Shown here piece by piece: positions 43,028 through 51,026 of a stretch of 64,000 nucleotides of DNA (positions are counted from its first letter, which is position 1; each line of letters opens with the position of its first letter). The notes beneath the pieces were generated by a model. That model searched no databases and was not told where the DNA came from. It saw only the letters and a program-made list of their open reading frames with translations. The position numbers and the translations under genes are program-made. The DNA comes from Sphingomonas sp. UBA978 (GTDB taxonomy: Bacteria; Pseudomonadota; Alphaproteobacteria; Sphingomonadales; Sphingomonadaceae). The DNA lies in the NCBI RefSeq assembly GCF_002292295.1, contig NZ_DBBS01000016.1, positions 1-64,000 of the forward strand. Direction: 5' to 3'.

Positions 43028-44197
43028 CTATTCGTCGATCCCGAAATTGAGCCCGCGCGACACGCCGGGATCGACCACCGCGATCATCAGATAGGCGAAG
43101 AACTGCCGCACGCGCTGCACCACGCCGGTATGCGCCTTGTACCATGCCTTGGTGATCGGTTGCGACCGCGCGATCTCTCCCTCAATATAGCCGCGGACAT
43201 GGTCGGCAAAGGCGCGATCCTCGATCCGCAGCATCAGCTCCAGGTTGATGAACAGGCTGCGCATGTCGAAATTCGCCGATCCGACATGCACCGCGTCGTC
43301 GATCACGTACAATTTGGTGTGCAGCTTGGTCGGCTGGTATTCGAACAGCTGCACGCCCTTGCGCAGCAATCCGGCATAGGTGAAGCGCGCCGCGGCGATC
43401 GTCGCATTGTTGTCGGACTTGGACGCGGTGACGACGCGCACCTTCGCCTTGCGCCGTCCCGCCTTGTCGAGCCGGCGCAGGATCGTCGGCGACGGTGTGA
43501 AATAGGCGGCGATGATGTCGATACGCTTGCCGCGGCGCAGGTCGTCGCGCACCGCCCGCGCCCAGGGCGACAGCCGCCGCGTCGGGCCGCCGATCAGCCA
43601 GCGCGTCAGCCCCTTGGTTTCGCTCCATTGCGACAGCGCACGATTGAGCGGGCGGACCTTGCCCTTGGGGCTCTTCAACCAGTCGTGCAGCGCGTCGAAA
43701 TAGCCCGCGAGCCGTCCAGCCGCCGGCCCCTCGACCAGCAGGCCGAGGTCGCGCCACGCCTCCTGCGCCGGGGTGCCGAAATAATCGTCCTCGACGTTGA
43801 AGCCGCCAATGATGATCCGCTGCCGTTCGGTATCGGCATCCGCCAGGGCCAGCTTCTGATGGTTGCGCAGCAGGTAGCGGCGGCCGAGCCGCGGCGCGAA
43901 CCGGCAGACCGAGACGCCCGCGTCGCGCAACGGCGCGTAAAACGCCTCGTCGGTTTCGCTGCCGAAGCCGTCGACGACCAGCGCGGTGGCGACGCCGCGC
44001 TCCGCCGCCGCGATCAGCGCCGCATTGACCCGCCGCCCGGTCTCGTCGTCGGCATAGATGTAATAGAGGATGCGCAGGTCGACGCGCGCATGGGCGATGA
44101 GTTCGAGCAGCGCATCCAGCCGCCGCGGGCCGGTATCCAGCAGGGTCAGGCGGTTGCCGTCCACCGTGAACGTGGGTTGGGGGGCGGGCGCGTCCAT
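43028..44197 (-). CDS. Phospholipase D-like protein (cardiolipin synthase type)
   Basis: About 389 residues with two HKD-type motifs: NHQKLALADADTERQRIIIGGFN in the first half and LHTKLYVIDDAVHVGSANFDMRS in the second. The lack of N-terminal membrane helices separates it from the classical Cls of E. coli and resembles ClsB-like enzymes. It probably forms cardiolipin or transfers phosphatidyl groups. It converges with the MarR gene (10 bases between stops) and is divergent from rpoZ. Confidence 0.86.
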   Translation of the reverse strand: MDAPAPQPTFTVDGNRLTLLDTGPRRLDALLELIAHARVDLRILYYIYADDETGRRVNAALIAAAERGVATALVVDGFGSETDEAFYAPLRDAGVSVCRFAPRLGRRYLLRNHQKLALADADTERQRIIIGGFNVEDDYFGTPAQEAWRDLGLLVEGPAAGRLAGYFDALHDWLKSPKGKVRPLNRALSQWSETKGLTRWLIGGPTRRLSPWARAVRDDLRRGKRIDIIAAYFTPSPTILRRLDKAGRRKAKVRVVTASKSDNNATIAAARFTYAGLLRKGVQLFEYQPTKLHTKLYVIDDAVHVGSANFDMRSLFINLELMLRIEDRAFADHVRGYIEGEIARSQPITKAWYKAHTGVVQRVRQFFAYLMIAVVDPGVSRGLNFGIDE

Positions 44198-44331
44198 CGG
44201 GCCATGCTGTGGCCGTTGGGGCGTGGCGGCACAAGGTGCCGGGGTGCGCGGGGCCGATTTTCTTGACTTCGCCGCCGTCCTTGCCTAGGCCCCCGCCTTC
44301 ACTGCATCGGTATTTGCGAAGGAAAGCGTCC

Positions 44332-44676
44332 ATGGCGCGCGTTACCGTCGAGGATTGCGTCGACAAGATTCCCAACCGCTTCGATCTGGTCCTGTTCGCC
44401 GCCCAGCGCGCGCGTCAGATCTCGGGCGGCGCGGAACTGCTGCTCGATCGCGACCGCGACAAGAACCCGGTCGTCGCGCTGCGCGAGATCGCCGACGAGC
44501 TGGTCCGCCCCGACAACCTCGAAGAGGCGGTGGTGAACAGCCTGCAGCGCGTCCAGATCGACGACGAGGACGAGGTCGACGCGGTCGGTTCGCTGTCGGC
44601 ATCGGCCGAGGCCCTGCGCCTGACCGCCGCCGCCCCGCCGCGCAACCAGAATCTCGGCGCCGATTACGACGGATGA
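44332..44676 (+). CDS. rpoZ: RNA polymerase omega subunit
   Basis: About 114 residues. MARVTVEDCVDKIPNRFDLVLFAAQRARQISGG is the nearly invariant start of alphaproteobacterial omega. The C-terminal part is acidic and variable, as usual. Omega assists assembly of the beta' subunit and in many bacteria forms part of the ppGpp site. GGAAAG lies at the right distance before the start. The stop is followed at once by a compound repeat. Confidence 0.96.
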   Translation: MARVTVEDCVDKIPNRFDLVLFAAQRARQISGGAELLLDRDRDKNPVVALREIADELVRPDNLEEAVVNSLQRVQIDDEDEVDAVGSLSASAEALRLTAAAPPRNQNLGADYDG

Positions 44677-44683
44677 CCGGTCA

Positions 44684-45072
44684 GCGGATTAGCGAAGCTA
44701 ATCCGCGTCTCGGGCCGGTCCACGGCCAGCGGGCGCCAAGCCCGACTGACGACGCGGCTTCGCCGCGTCGTTTGCGTTTGGGGGATCGGTCACCCGAGCC
44801 GATCCGCGGGCCGCAGGTTCGGCTGACGGCGCGGCATCGCCCCGTCGGTAGTGCTTGGGCGATGTGTATCCCCGAATGCGTCATCCCCGCGCAGGCGCGG
44901 ATCCAGACGCGCCGGCCGCGCCCTTCCTGAATCGGCGTCAGTGCTTCCGGATCCCCGCCTGCGCGGGAACGACGTAGGGGGAGGCCCGCCGCGGCGAAGC
45001 CGCGTCGTCAGTCGGACCTGCGGCCCGCTGGCCGGGGTCGCCACGCGACGCGGATTAGCGTCGCTAATCCGC
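44684..45072. repeat. Compound inverted-repeat element between rpoZ and rlmE
   Basis: This 389-base region is non-coding. Both ends carry a perfect hairpin with arms GCGGATTAGC and GCTAATCCGC (44684-44706 and 45050-45072). Inside them a unit of about 45 bases (CAGCGGGC...CTGACGACGCGGCTTCGCCG) occurs left (about 44727-44770), in a diverged middle copy (about 44804-44847) and inverted right (about 44988-45032). The centre holds a REP-like inverted pair CCCCGCGCAGGCGCGGATCC (from 44885) and GGATCCCCGCCTGCGCGGG (44949-44967). The right end supplies the stop codon of rlmE. Confidence 0.85.
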
Positions 45073-45735
45073 TTGGCGACCTTTGAACCCCTGCGCCACC
45101 ACGAACCATTCGACCGATCCCTTGCGGCTCGACGGCGGCTTGGCGTGCTTCACCGTCTTGAAGTTGCGCTTCATTTCCGCGATCAGCTGTGAATCGGCAC
45201 CGCCGGCGAAGACCTTGGCGACGAACGATCCGCCCTTGTCGAGCACATCGACCGCGAAGGCCAGCGCCGTCTCGACCAGCGCCATCGTCCGCAGCGCGTC
45301 GGTCTGCGGGTGGCCCACCGTGTTCGCCGCCATGTCCGACAGCACCAGATCGGGCGCGCCGCCCAACGCCTCCATCAGCCGGTCGGGCGCGGCATCGTCC
45401 ATGAAGTCCATCTGGAAGATGGTGACGCCGTCGATCGGATCGACCGGCAACAGGTCGATGCCGACCACGGTCGCCTTCGGCGCCTGCCGCCGGATCACCT
45501 GGCTCCAGCCGCCCGGGGCGATGCCGAGGTCGACGACCCGCCGCGATCCGCGGATGATGCTGAACCGTTCGTCGAGCTCGATCAGTTTGTACGCGGCACG
45601 GCTGCGATAGCCCTCCGCCTTGGCGCGCTTGACATAGGGGTCGTTGAGCTGGCGTTCGAGCCAGCGCGTCGATTGCGCGGTGCGCCCGCGCGCCGTCTTC
45701 ACCCGCGTCCGCAGGCCACCACCGTCGCGGCTCAT
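45064..45735 (-). CDS. rlmE: 23S rRNA 2'-O-methyltransferase RlmE (FtsJ)
   Basis: About 223 residues. The FtsJ fold is complete: SRAAYKLIE (catalytic Lys), VDLGIAPGGWSQV (SAM site), DLVLSDMAAN (catalytic Asp), GSFVAKVF (Lys) and SVEWFVVAQGFK (Glu). It methylates U2552 of 23S rRNA during late 50S assembly. AAGGAA precedes the ATG. It lies downstream of ppx across a 49-base gap filled by tandem repeats, so an operon is likely. The last residues and the stop TAG fall inside the neighbouring compound repeat. Confidence 0.94.
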   Translation of the reverse strand: MSRDGGGLRTRVKTARGRTAQSTRWLERQLNDPYVKRAKAEGYRSRAAYKLIELDERFSIIRGSRRVVDLGIAPGGWSQVIRRQAPKATVVGIDLLPVDPIDGVTIFQMDFMDDAAPDRLMEALGGAPDLVLSDMAANTVGHPQTDALRTMALVETALAFAVDVLDKGGSFVAKVFAGGADSQLIAEMKRNFKTVKHAKPPSSRKGSVEWFVVAQGFKGRQAD

Positions 45736-45748
45736 ATTCTGTTCCTTG

Positions 45749-45796
45749 TTACGGTCGGGGTCACGGTCGGGGTCACCATCGGGGTCACGGTCGCGG
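45749..45796 (-). repeat. 12-bp tandem repeat carrying four in-frame stop codons
   Basis: On the minus strand, units of 12 bases (consensus CCCCGACCGTGA) follow one another; the first overlaps the ppx 3' end. Stop codons at 45785-45787, 45773-45775, 45761-45763 (TGA) and 45749-45751 (TAA) are spaced by exactly 12 bases and so stay in the ppx frame. Confidence 0.9.
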
Positions 45797-46840
45797 ACTG
45801 CCCATCAGGCGCCGCAAGATGCCCTCGCGGATGCCGCGGTCGGCGATGCCGAGCCGCTCGGCGGGCCACAGATCGAGGATCGTCTCGAGGATCGCGCAGC
45901 CGGCGACGACCAGATCGGCCCGCTCGGAGCCGATGCAGGCCAGCTGCGCGCGTTCGCGCACCGACTTTCGGGACAGGTCCGCGCTGATCCGCCGCATCGC
46001 CGCGGACGGCACGATCAGCCCGTCGACCTGCGCGCGGTCGTAATGGCTGAGGCCGAGATGGACGCTGCCGAGCGTCGTCACCGTGCCGCTGGTGCCGAGC
46101 AGACGCGGCCGCATCACCTTCTTCGGCAGGCGGGCGGCGAAACCGGCGAAGCTGTCCGTGACGATCCCGCGCATCCGCTCATAGGCCGCCAGCCGGGCAG
46201 CCTCGCCCCCCAGCACGTTATCGCCGCCGCCGGCATGTTCGGTCAGCGACACCACGCCCCAGGGCGCCGAATGCCAGTCGAGCACCCGCGGCATCGCGCC
46301 CCGCGTCGTGTCGATCAGCACCAGTTCGGTCGATCCGCCGCCGATGTCGAAGATCAGCGCGGGGTCGTCGCCCGGCTCGATCAGCGCATGGCAGCCGAGC
46401 ACCGCCAGCCGCGCCTCCTCCTCGGCCGAAATGATGTCGAGGTGAATGCCGGTTTCGGCCAGCGCACGCGCGATGAATTCGGGGCCGTTGGCGGCGCGGC
46501 GGCACGCCTCGGTCGCGACCGAGCGCGCCAGTGTGACGTTCCGGCGCTTGAGCTTGTCCGAACAGACGCGCAGCGCCGCGATCGTGCGCTCGATCGCGGC
46601 ATCGCTCAGCCGGCCGGTGGCGGCGAGCCCCTCGCCCAGCCGCACGATCCGCGAAAAGGCGTCGATCACCGCAAAGCCGTCGCCCTGCGGCCGGGCGATC
46701 AGCAGCCGGCAATTGTTGGTGCCGAGATCGAGCGCCGCGAACGCCTGCGCATCGGACCAGCGGCCGCGCTGCGGCCGGCCTGGCGCCGGACGGGCAGGGA
46801 CATCCTGCCGGTACGGCATTCGGGCGGAACCGTCCCCCAT
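45785..46840 (-). CDS. ppx: Exopolyphosphatase / guanosine pentaphosphatase (Ppx/GppA)
   Basis: About 351 residues, sugar-kinase/Hsp70 fold: ALDLGTNNCRLLI near residue 36, the SEATEACRRA-type stretch, and FDIGGGSTELVLID. It is the short form without the C-terminal HD domain. It hydrolyses polyphosphate or pppGpp. The extended basic N-terminus (about 30 residues) could mean that translation starts at an internal Met. Four successive in-frame stops follow. It lies just upstream of rlmE. Confidence 0.88.
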   Translation of the reverse strand: MGDGSARMPYRQDVPARPAPGRPQRGRWSDAQAFAALDLGTNNCRLLIARPQGDGFAVIDAFSRIVRLGEGLAATGRLSDAAIERTIAALRVCSDKLKRRNVTLARSVATEACRRAANGPEFIARALAETGIHLDIISAEEEARLAVLGCHALIEPGDDPALIFDIGGGSTELVLIDTTRGAMPRVLDWHSAPWGVVSLTEHAGGGDNVLGGEAARLAAYERMRGIVTDSFAGFAARLPKKVMRPRLLGTSGTVTTLGSVHLGLSHYDRAQVDGLIVPSAAMRRISADLSRKSVRERAQLACIGSERADLVVAGCAILETILDLWPAERLGIADRGIREGILRRLMGSPRP

Positions 46841-46950
46841 AGCCGTGATAACTCTCTATTCTGTCTGCCTCACGGGACGATACCCGATCGGTGCTTGCCC
46901 CCTAGGTAGCGCGCGACAAGGCTTGCGACAAGCCGAGGCGGTTTGGCGTG

Positions 46951-46979
46951 TTGACAGCCCTGCGCCTGCACCCTAAATG
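46951..46979 (+). promoter_or_regulatory. Sigma-70-type promoter of tRNA-Gln
   Basis: A consensus -35 TTGACA (46951-46956), a 17-base spacer and -10 TAAATG (974-979 within this kilobase) place the transcription start some seven bases before the tRNA. Confidence 0.75.
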
Positions 46980-46992
46980 CGCCGCCTGCGAT

Positions 46993-47066
46993 TGCCCGAT
47001 CCTCTAATGGTAAGAGAGCGGACTCTGACTCCGTCAATCAAGGTTCGAGTCCTTGTCGGGCATCCA
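46993..47066 (+). tRNA. tRNA-Gln (anticodon CUG)
   Basis: A 74-base cloverleaf including an encoded CCA: acceptor arms TGCCCGA and TCGGGCA, D-arm with CTCTAATGGTAAGAG, anticodon CTG in the loop between CGGAC and its partner, T-arm with GGTTCGAGTCC. The 3' half is the integration site of the adjoining element, which restores an identical end, so the tRNA stays complete. Confidence 0.95.
47050..47066 (+). repeat. attL core (17-bp direct repeat)
   Basis: TCCTTGTCGGGCATCCA at the 3' end of tRNA-Gln, identical to 58986-59002. Confidence 0.9.
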
Positions 47067-47119
47067 CTTACCAGCCGCTAAGGCGCTGGAAACATTCAAC
47101 ATTCTGTGATTCTCCGGGC

Positions 47120-47133
47120 GCCGGTTCCCACAC
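47120..47133 (+). repeat. Candidate integrase arm site, left
   Basis: GCCGGTTCCCACAC occurs here, 54 bases inside the left att core, and again in the same orientation at 58842-58855, near the right core. Such shared 14-mers at both ends suit arm-type binding sites of a tyrosine integrase. Confidence 0.45.
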
Positions 47134-47184
47134 GGGGCCACCAGCACGGGTAAAGCCCGCCCGATCGCACCGGGCGGGGATTGG

Positions 47185-47382
47185 TCAGCCTTCCGGGTCG
47201 GCCATCAAGAAAAGATCGTCAGACAATTTATCAATCAGCGCCGTAATGCCGCTTACAGCCTGAGCGGCCAATCCGGTGCGTGGCTCGATTGCCAGCGCTT
47301 GAGCAAGGTAGTGGCTCAACCCCGCGGCTTCTGACGCAGCGACCCCGAGACGAGAAACTGCGTCACGTTCGCTATCAGTCAT
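47185..47382 (-). CDS. Small protein of unknown function (element)
   Basis: About 65 residues, mostly alpha-helical in appearance (MTDSERDAVSRLGVAASEAA...), without a recognisable motif. Its start overlaps the stop of the upstream gene (ATGA), so it is the last of a three-gene minus-strand operon nearest the left end. Confidence 0.6.
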   Translation of the reverse strand: MTDSERDAVSRLGVAASEAAGLSHYLAQALAIEPRTGLAAQAVSGITALIDKLSDDLFLMADPEG

Positions 47383-47573
47383 GATTCGCTCCCCGCGTTC
47401 AGGATGTCATCCATTCGGGTCGACAGCTCGCCAAGCGTCTCCGAGATACCGCGCAAGGCGTCGGCCAGTTCGCCCGGCACGTCTGCGCCATAGCTTACCA
47501 ATCTCGCGATTGCCGCCGTGTGGTCGAAGCGGCTGTTAAGGGCTTCCAGCGCTGCCCGATCGCCGGGCGTCAC
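47379..47573 (-). CDS. Small protein of unknown function (element)
   Basis: About 64 residues if translation starts at GTG 47573, which overlaps the upstream stop codon (GTGA) and is therefore preferred over an upstream in-frame ATG. The sequence (LNSRFDHTAAIARLVSYGADVPGELADALRGI) is helical and slightly resembles its downstream neighbour in spacing of acidic and hydrophobic residues. Unknown role. Confidence 0.6.
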   Translation of the reverse strand: MTPGDRAALEALNSRFDHTAAIARLVSYGADVPGELADALRGISETLGELSTRMDDILNAGSES

Positions 47574-47968
47574 TGCCGCACCCAGCCGTTGGAGGGCTTG
47601 CGGTCGTTGAGGTGATACACCGTCAGGCCGGCTACACGCGCAGGGCGGCACCGGGTCCGCTGAATAAAGCGGGCGTGAGCGCGCCGGACTTCCGGCAGGT
47701 CGTCCTCCCGCTCGTCATCGCCGTAGTGCATCATCGTGCCGTATTCGAGCTGATCCTCAGCCCATGAACCCGGCTCACGATCGCTGTCGTCCGCTTCAAG
47801 GTCGTTGCCCTCTTCAAGGTCGGGATCGCCCCCAAGGTCGTCGAGGAACGCCATCAGGGCCTCGATCTGGTCGGCCACCTCCTTAGCGGCGGCACGCGGC
47901 CCAAGAGCGGCTGGTAGGTCGTATATCGGCAGGGGCTTAGCGCCCGCGATGATCTGCAATTGCAGCAT
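47570..47968 (-). CDS. Acidic protein of unknown function (element)
   Basis: About 132 residues. The middle (residues 45-95) is very acidic (DLEEGNDLEADDSDREPG), the C-terminus basic. No known domain is recognised. It is the first gene of the leftward three-gene operon, with CCGAGAG shortly before the ATG. Acidic small proteins near phage ends can be DNA mimics or inhibitors, but nothing in the sequence proves this. Confidence 0.6.
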   Translation of the reverse strand: MLQLQIIAGAKPLPIYDLPAALGPRAAAKEVADQIEALMAFLDDLGGDPDLEEGNDLEADDSDREPGSWAEDQLEYGTMMHYGDDEREDDLPEVRRAHARFIQRTRCRPARVAGLTVYHLNDRKPSNGWVRQ

Positions 47969-48326
47969 GGTTGGTACTCTCGGTTTCGGCCTGTCACAGC
48001 CTTTCCCGGTATCGGACCGGGCGCCGGGAGGGTGACAGCCGGCCGAGAGACCGGTGGGACGATTTTACCCGAAGGCTATTGCATGGCGCCCCACTCCCGG
48101 ACATAAGGGTCCGGTCAGCCGCGGACGCCAATCCACGCTGTCTACTTCGGCGCTTATCCCTCGCCAAAGGGAAAGCTGCCTATCTCGGTCCGAGCTGTCA
48201 CACTCAGCGACCTAGATGCACTTAACCAAATCGTTGCGCAAGTCCTCACCTCGCCAAAGGGGAGGCTTTCGCGCGTCTGCGATCCTGATAGGCTAGCGTC
48301 CTGTTCGTTCATCAGGAGATGCAGCT
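47969..48326. promoter_or_regulatory. Divergent intergenic region of the element
   Basis: No gene is seen in these 358 bases between the leftward three-gene operon and two rightward small genes, so both promoters should be here. CCTCGCCAAAGGG is repeated directly at 48159-48171 and 48249-48261, each followed within 6 bases by GCT; a related CCTCGCCAAGG lies in the next gene. These may be binding sites for a regulator of the element. Confidence 0.4.
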
Positions 48327-48488
48327 TTGACCACCGGGATTCGAAACGAGGTGCTTCGCCTCGCCAAGGAAGGGCACGACCCTAAGGACTTCTCCCCCGG
48401 CAGCTTGGAGACGGTGAAGGTCGAGAGCAGCGGCGACGGTCCGACGATCGTCACTTTCCGCTTCAGGCCGATGAACCCGAAAGGCTGA
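48327..48488 (+). CDS. Small protein of unknown function (element, plus strand)
   Basis: About 53 residues, TTG start preceded by AGGAG (48313-48317). The product starts LTTGIRNEVLRLAKEGH and ends in strand-like TIVTFRFRPMNPKG. It is followed after four bases by a second small gene on the same strand, with opposite orientation to the rest of the element. Coding is supported by an uninterrupted frame, a good ribosome binding site and coupling; no family is recognised. Confidence 0.55.
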   Translation: MTTGIRNEVLRLAKEGHDPKDFSPGSLETVKVESSGDGPTIVTFRFRPMNPKG

Positions 48489-48492
48489 GCGC

Positions 48493-48669
48493 ATGTTGGT
48501 AACTCTCACCCGCCTTGATGGCGGCCCCACCTCCGTCAACCCGAGCTTAATCAGATTTGCTCGGCCGCAAAGCGGCAACGATAATGCGACTATGCTCTAC
48601 TTCGACAAGGAGCATTACATGATCGTGCAGGGTGATCTGGCGACTATCACGGATGCGTTGTCACGGTAG
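48493..48669 (+). CDS. Small FlbD-like protein (element, plus strand)
   Basis: About 58 residues. MLVTLTRLDGGPTSVNPSLI, then LYFDKEHYMIVQGDLATITDAL, resembles in length and pattern the FlbD family of small proteins known from flagellar clusters, though no flagellar gene is near. AAAGG lies before the ATG, inside the end of the preceding gene. It might be a small regulator of the element; the family call is tentative. Confidence 0.5.
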   Translation: MLVTLTRLDGGPTSVNPSLIRFARPQSGNDNATMLYFDKEHYMIVQGDLATITDALSR

Positions 48670-48715
48670 ACCCGCTCCCCAAATCTGGGGACACCCCTCC
48701 CCTCAAAGTGAGGTA

Positions 48716-48743
48716 AAGGGTGTACGCTTAAGATACACCCCTT
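48716..48743. terminator. Hairpin between converging element genes
   Basis: Arms GGGTGTA (48718-48724) and TACACCC (48734-48740) with flanking AA/TT pairs enclose a 9-nt AT-rich loop. A second stem CCCCA/TGGGG lies just upstream (48677-48690). It sits between the plus-strand small genes and the 3' end of the tail-tip gene and is a likely two-way terminator. Confidence 0.55.
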
Positions 48744-48872
48744 CAGGGTGAGGGGGTCGGTTGAGATGGACACCCCTCGGCTTGTCCGGTTTCGGAAAGT
48801 ATTGAGGCCGGGGCGACCGCGAAACCTACCCCGGCCTCTACGCAGCAGGTTTCCCGACCCGCCGCGATCTCG

Positions 48873-51026
48873 TCACGTCACCGTCGCGCTTACCGGGCCG
48901 GCAGGGCTGGCCTCGATCGCTGCGCCATCGGTGGCGACAATCCAATAATTCCACACGCCCGCGGCGACGGTATCGGTGACGGACTGGACCTGTCCTAGCC
49001 CGCCTCCGAAGCTGTCGAATATCTTGGTCGCGGCGGCGAAGTCGGTCGACGCGCCACGCCACACGTCGGACGAAAAGAACCGGGCGTCGGTCGGGTTCTT
49101 CCATGTGACGATCGCCTGCCCCGCGCCGCCACCGGCCGTCAGGTTCGTTGCTGGCGGTAGGACAACCTCAGGCTCGATCACCGCATATTCGTAGCCGGGT
49201 CCGCGTCCCGCCGTCGTCACATAGCGATACCGGACGGTGTAGCTTACCCCGGCCGGCACGCTGCCGCTAACCGCCGTCGCGTCGTTGATCGCCATGGGCG
49301 TCCACGGACCGCTGTCGCTGCCGGTGATGGCCGAAGTCGGGATATACTCGGCAATATAGGTCGCGTCGTCGCGCGCCAGCGGGGGCAGGTCTATGCGGAT
49401 CGTGCCATCGCTGTAGGTGACGTTCTCCCCGGTGATGGCGGGATAGGCGGGCGCCTCCGTGCCGCCATCCACGACGGGCTTCGGCTGCTCTTCGCCCGGT
49501 AGCAGCGTCCAGCGGGTCGGCTCGATCGGCACGACGGCAAGTGCGGTGATGATACCCCCGGCGCCAAGCTCAACCGGCGTCGCAATCTCATAGTCACCGG
49601 CAAAGGTGTTGTCGTACCGGATCTCCACAATCCGTTCGTGCCGCGCCTGAAGGCCACGCAGGTTAACCGTAGGCCCGAGCTTATGGCGAGGCTGTGACCT
49701 AAGCCCGATACCCTTTGCCAGCCGCATCGCCTGATTATGGTTCTGACATGCCTGGATCTCGACCGTCAGAAACTTGGGCGTCGTCAGCGGGTCGTAGTAC
49801 AGAGGGTTGAGCCAAGCGGCCGATGCCTGCACGCTGTAGTTAGCGCCCGGCTCGGTATAGCGGACAATCACCCCCTGAGTCTCACTCTCGCCGTCCTGCG
49901 CCTCATTTGAGGACATCGTCATGATGTCGCGATTCCGTGAGAAAGAGAGGGTCGGCGTGTAGTAGTGGCCGACGCGCAGCCATGACTTTCCCGTCTCATC
50001 GAACACTATCTGGCCATCGCAGGCACGCATGATTTCCATTTCACCGTCGACGCGCCGCTTGCTGTCGACGATCGATGCCGACGCCTCATACCGCGGCTGG
50101 TCGCCTTCAATGCCCGTCACGACCTGATCGCAGATGTCGGCTTGCTCGGCCATGCGTTGCCAGTTGATCGAGCTTTCGGGCTTTCCACGCCCAAAGCGGT
50201 GCGTGCGGAACCATGCCCACAACAGCGCAGCGTTTTTCGTCGGTTTGTACGTCGACCGGTTGCCCAGCACCTGCGCCGGGTCGCGCGGATCGTAGACGTT
50301 CGCCCACTGCCCCAGGACACTAACCGCCGGCTCGCCAAGCCCGAACGGGCCTCGCCAGCGGTAGATTTTGTACCGGTGTTCGACTGGCAAGGCGTCCATG
50401 CAGACGACGGTGTAGGTCGTGCCGGCCAGTAGGTGTTCCGGCGTCCACAGCGTCCCGAGCGCCGCGTCCAGCTCGGGAATGCGGGGCGGGATCGGGTCGG
50501 CCTCCGTGTAGGTCGTCGTCCACAACCTGATATAGCCGCGCCCCTGTCCGTCGACGTCGGCCGGATCCTTTTCTTTGTTCGTGCGCAGGCGAAACGCCTT
50601 GTTCAGCACGTAGTGGTCCGCCCCCAGCGTCACCGCTTCGTCGTCGAGGTAATGGCTAAAGGGCGCGTGCAGGATCTCTTCGCTGTTGATGATGAGATAC
50701 CAGAGCCGGCCTTGGCTATCGAACTCCCCGAACACCGCACCGCCGCCCGACCGGGCAAGGCCGGCGTGTAGCCAGCGCGGGGGGTTGCTGATCTTCACGT
50801 TCGTCTTGCCCGCTTCCATCGCGGGAGCGCGCGAGCCGCCCAACAACGTCTGGATCGCGAAGCTGCCGGCCGCGATGATGGTTGCGCCGATCGCGCTCAC
50901 GACAAAGGCATTGCTGCCCGCGCCGATCGATCCCGCCAAGGATGCAGCCCAGCCGCCCGTCCCGCCCGTGAAATAGATGAGGGCGGCGACGGCGACCAGC
51001 GCTACTAATTTCTTGAGAAAGCCCAT
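48873..51026 (-). CDS. Phage tail tip / host-specificity protein (lambda J-like)
   Basis: About 717 residues. A hydrophobic N-terminus with two membrane-like segments (residues 5-26 and 35-65) is followed by a tail-tip body: WQRMAEQADICDQVVTGIEGDQPRYEASASI, a J-type signature, then VDGEMEIMRACDGQIVFDETGKSWLRVG. The C-terminal 200 residues hold two fibronectin type III-like modules (PPLARDDATYIAEY and NLTAGGGAGQAIVTWKNP). J-like proteins close the tail tip and bind the host receptor. It overlaps the upstream gene by one base. It is unusual to find it here without tape measure or tail tube genes. Confidence 0.78.
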   Translation of the reverse strand: MGFLKKLVALVAVAALIYFTGGTGGWAASLAGSIGAGSNAFVVSAIGATIIAAGSFAIQTLLGGSRAPAMEAGKTNVKISNPPRWLHAGLARSGGGAVFGEFDSQGRLWYLIINSEEILHAPFSHYLDDEAVTLGADHYVLNKAFRLRTNKEKDPADVDGQGRGYIRLWTTTYTEADPIPPRIPELDAALGTLWTPEHLLAGTTYTVVCMDALPVEHRYKIYRWRGPFGLGEPAVSVLGQWANVYDPRDPAQVLGNRSTYKPTKNAALLWAWFRTHRFGRGKPESSINWQRMAEQADICDQVVTGIEGDQPRYEASASIVDSKRRVDGEMEIMRACDGQIVFDETGKSWLRVGHYYTPTLSFSRNRDIMTMSSNEAQDGESETQGVIVRYTEPGANYSVQASAAWLNPLYYDPLTTPKFLTVEIQACQNHNQAMRLAKGIGLRSQPRHKLGPTVNLRGLQARHERIVEIRYDNTFAGDYEIATPVELGAGGIITALAVVPIEPTRWTLLPGEEQPKPVVDGGTEAPAYPAITGENVTYSDGTIRIDLPPLARDDATYIAEYIPTSAITGSDSGPWTPMAINDATAVSGSVPAGVSYTVRYRYVTTAGRGPGYEYAVIEPEVVLPPATNLTAGGGAGQAIVTWKNPTDARFFSSDVWRGASTDFAAATKIFDSFGGGLGQVQSVTDTVAAGVWNYWIVATDGAAIEASPAGPVSATVT

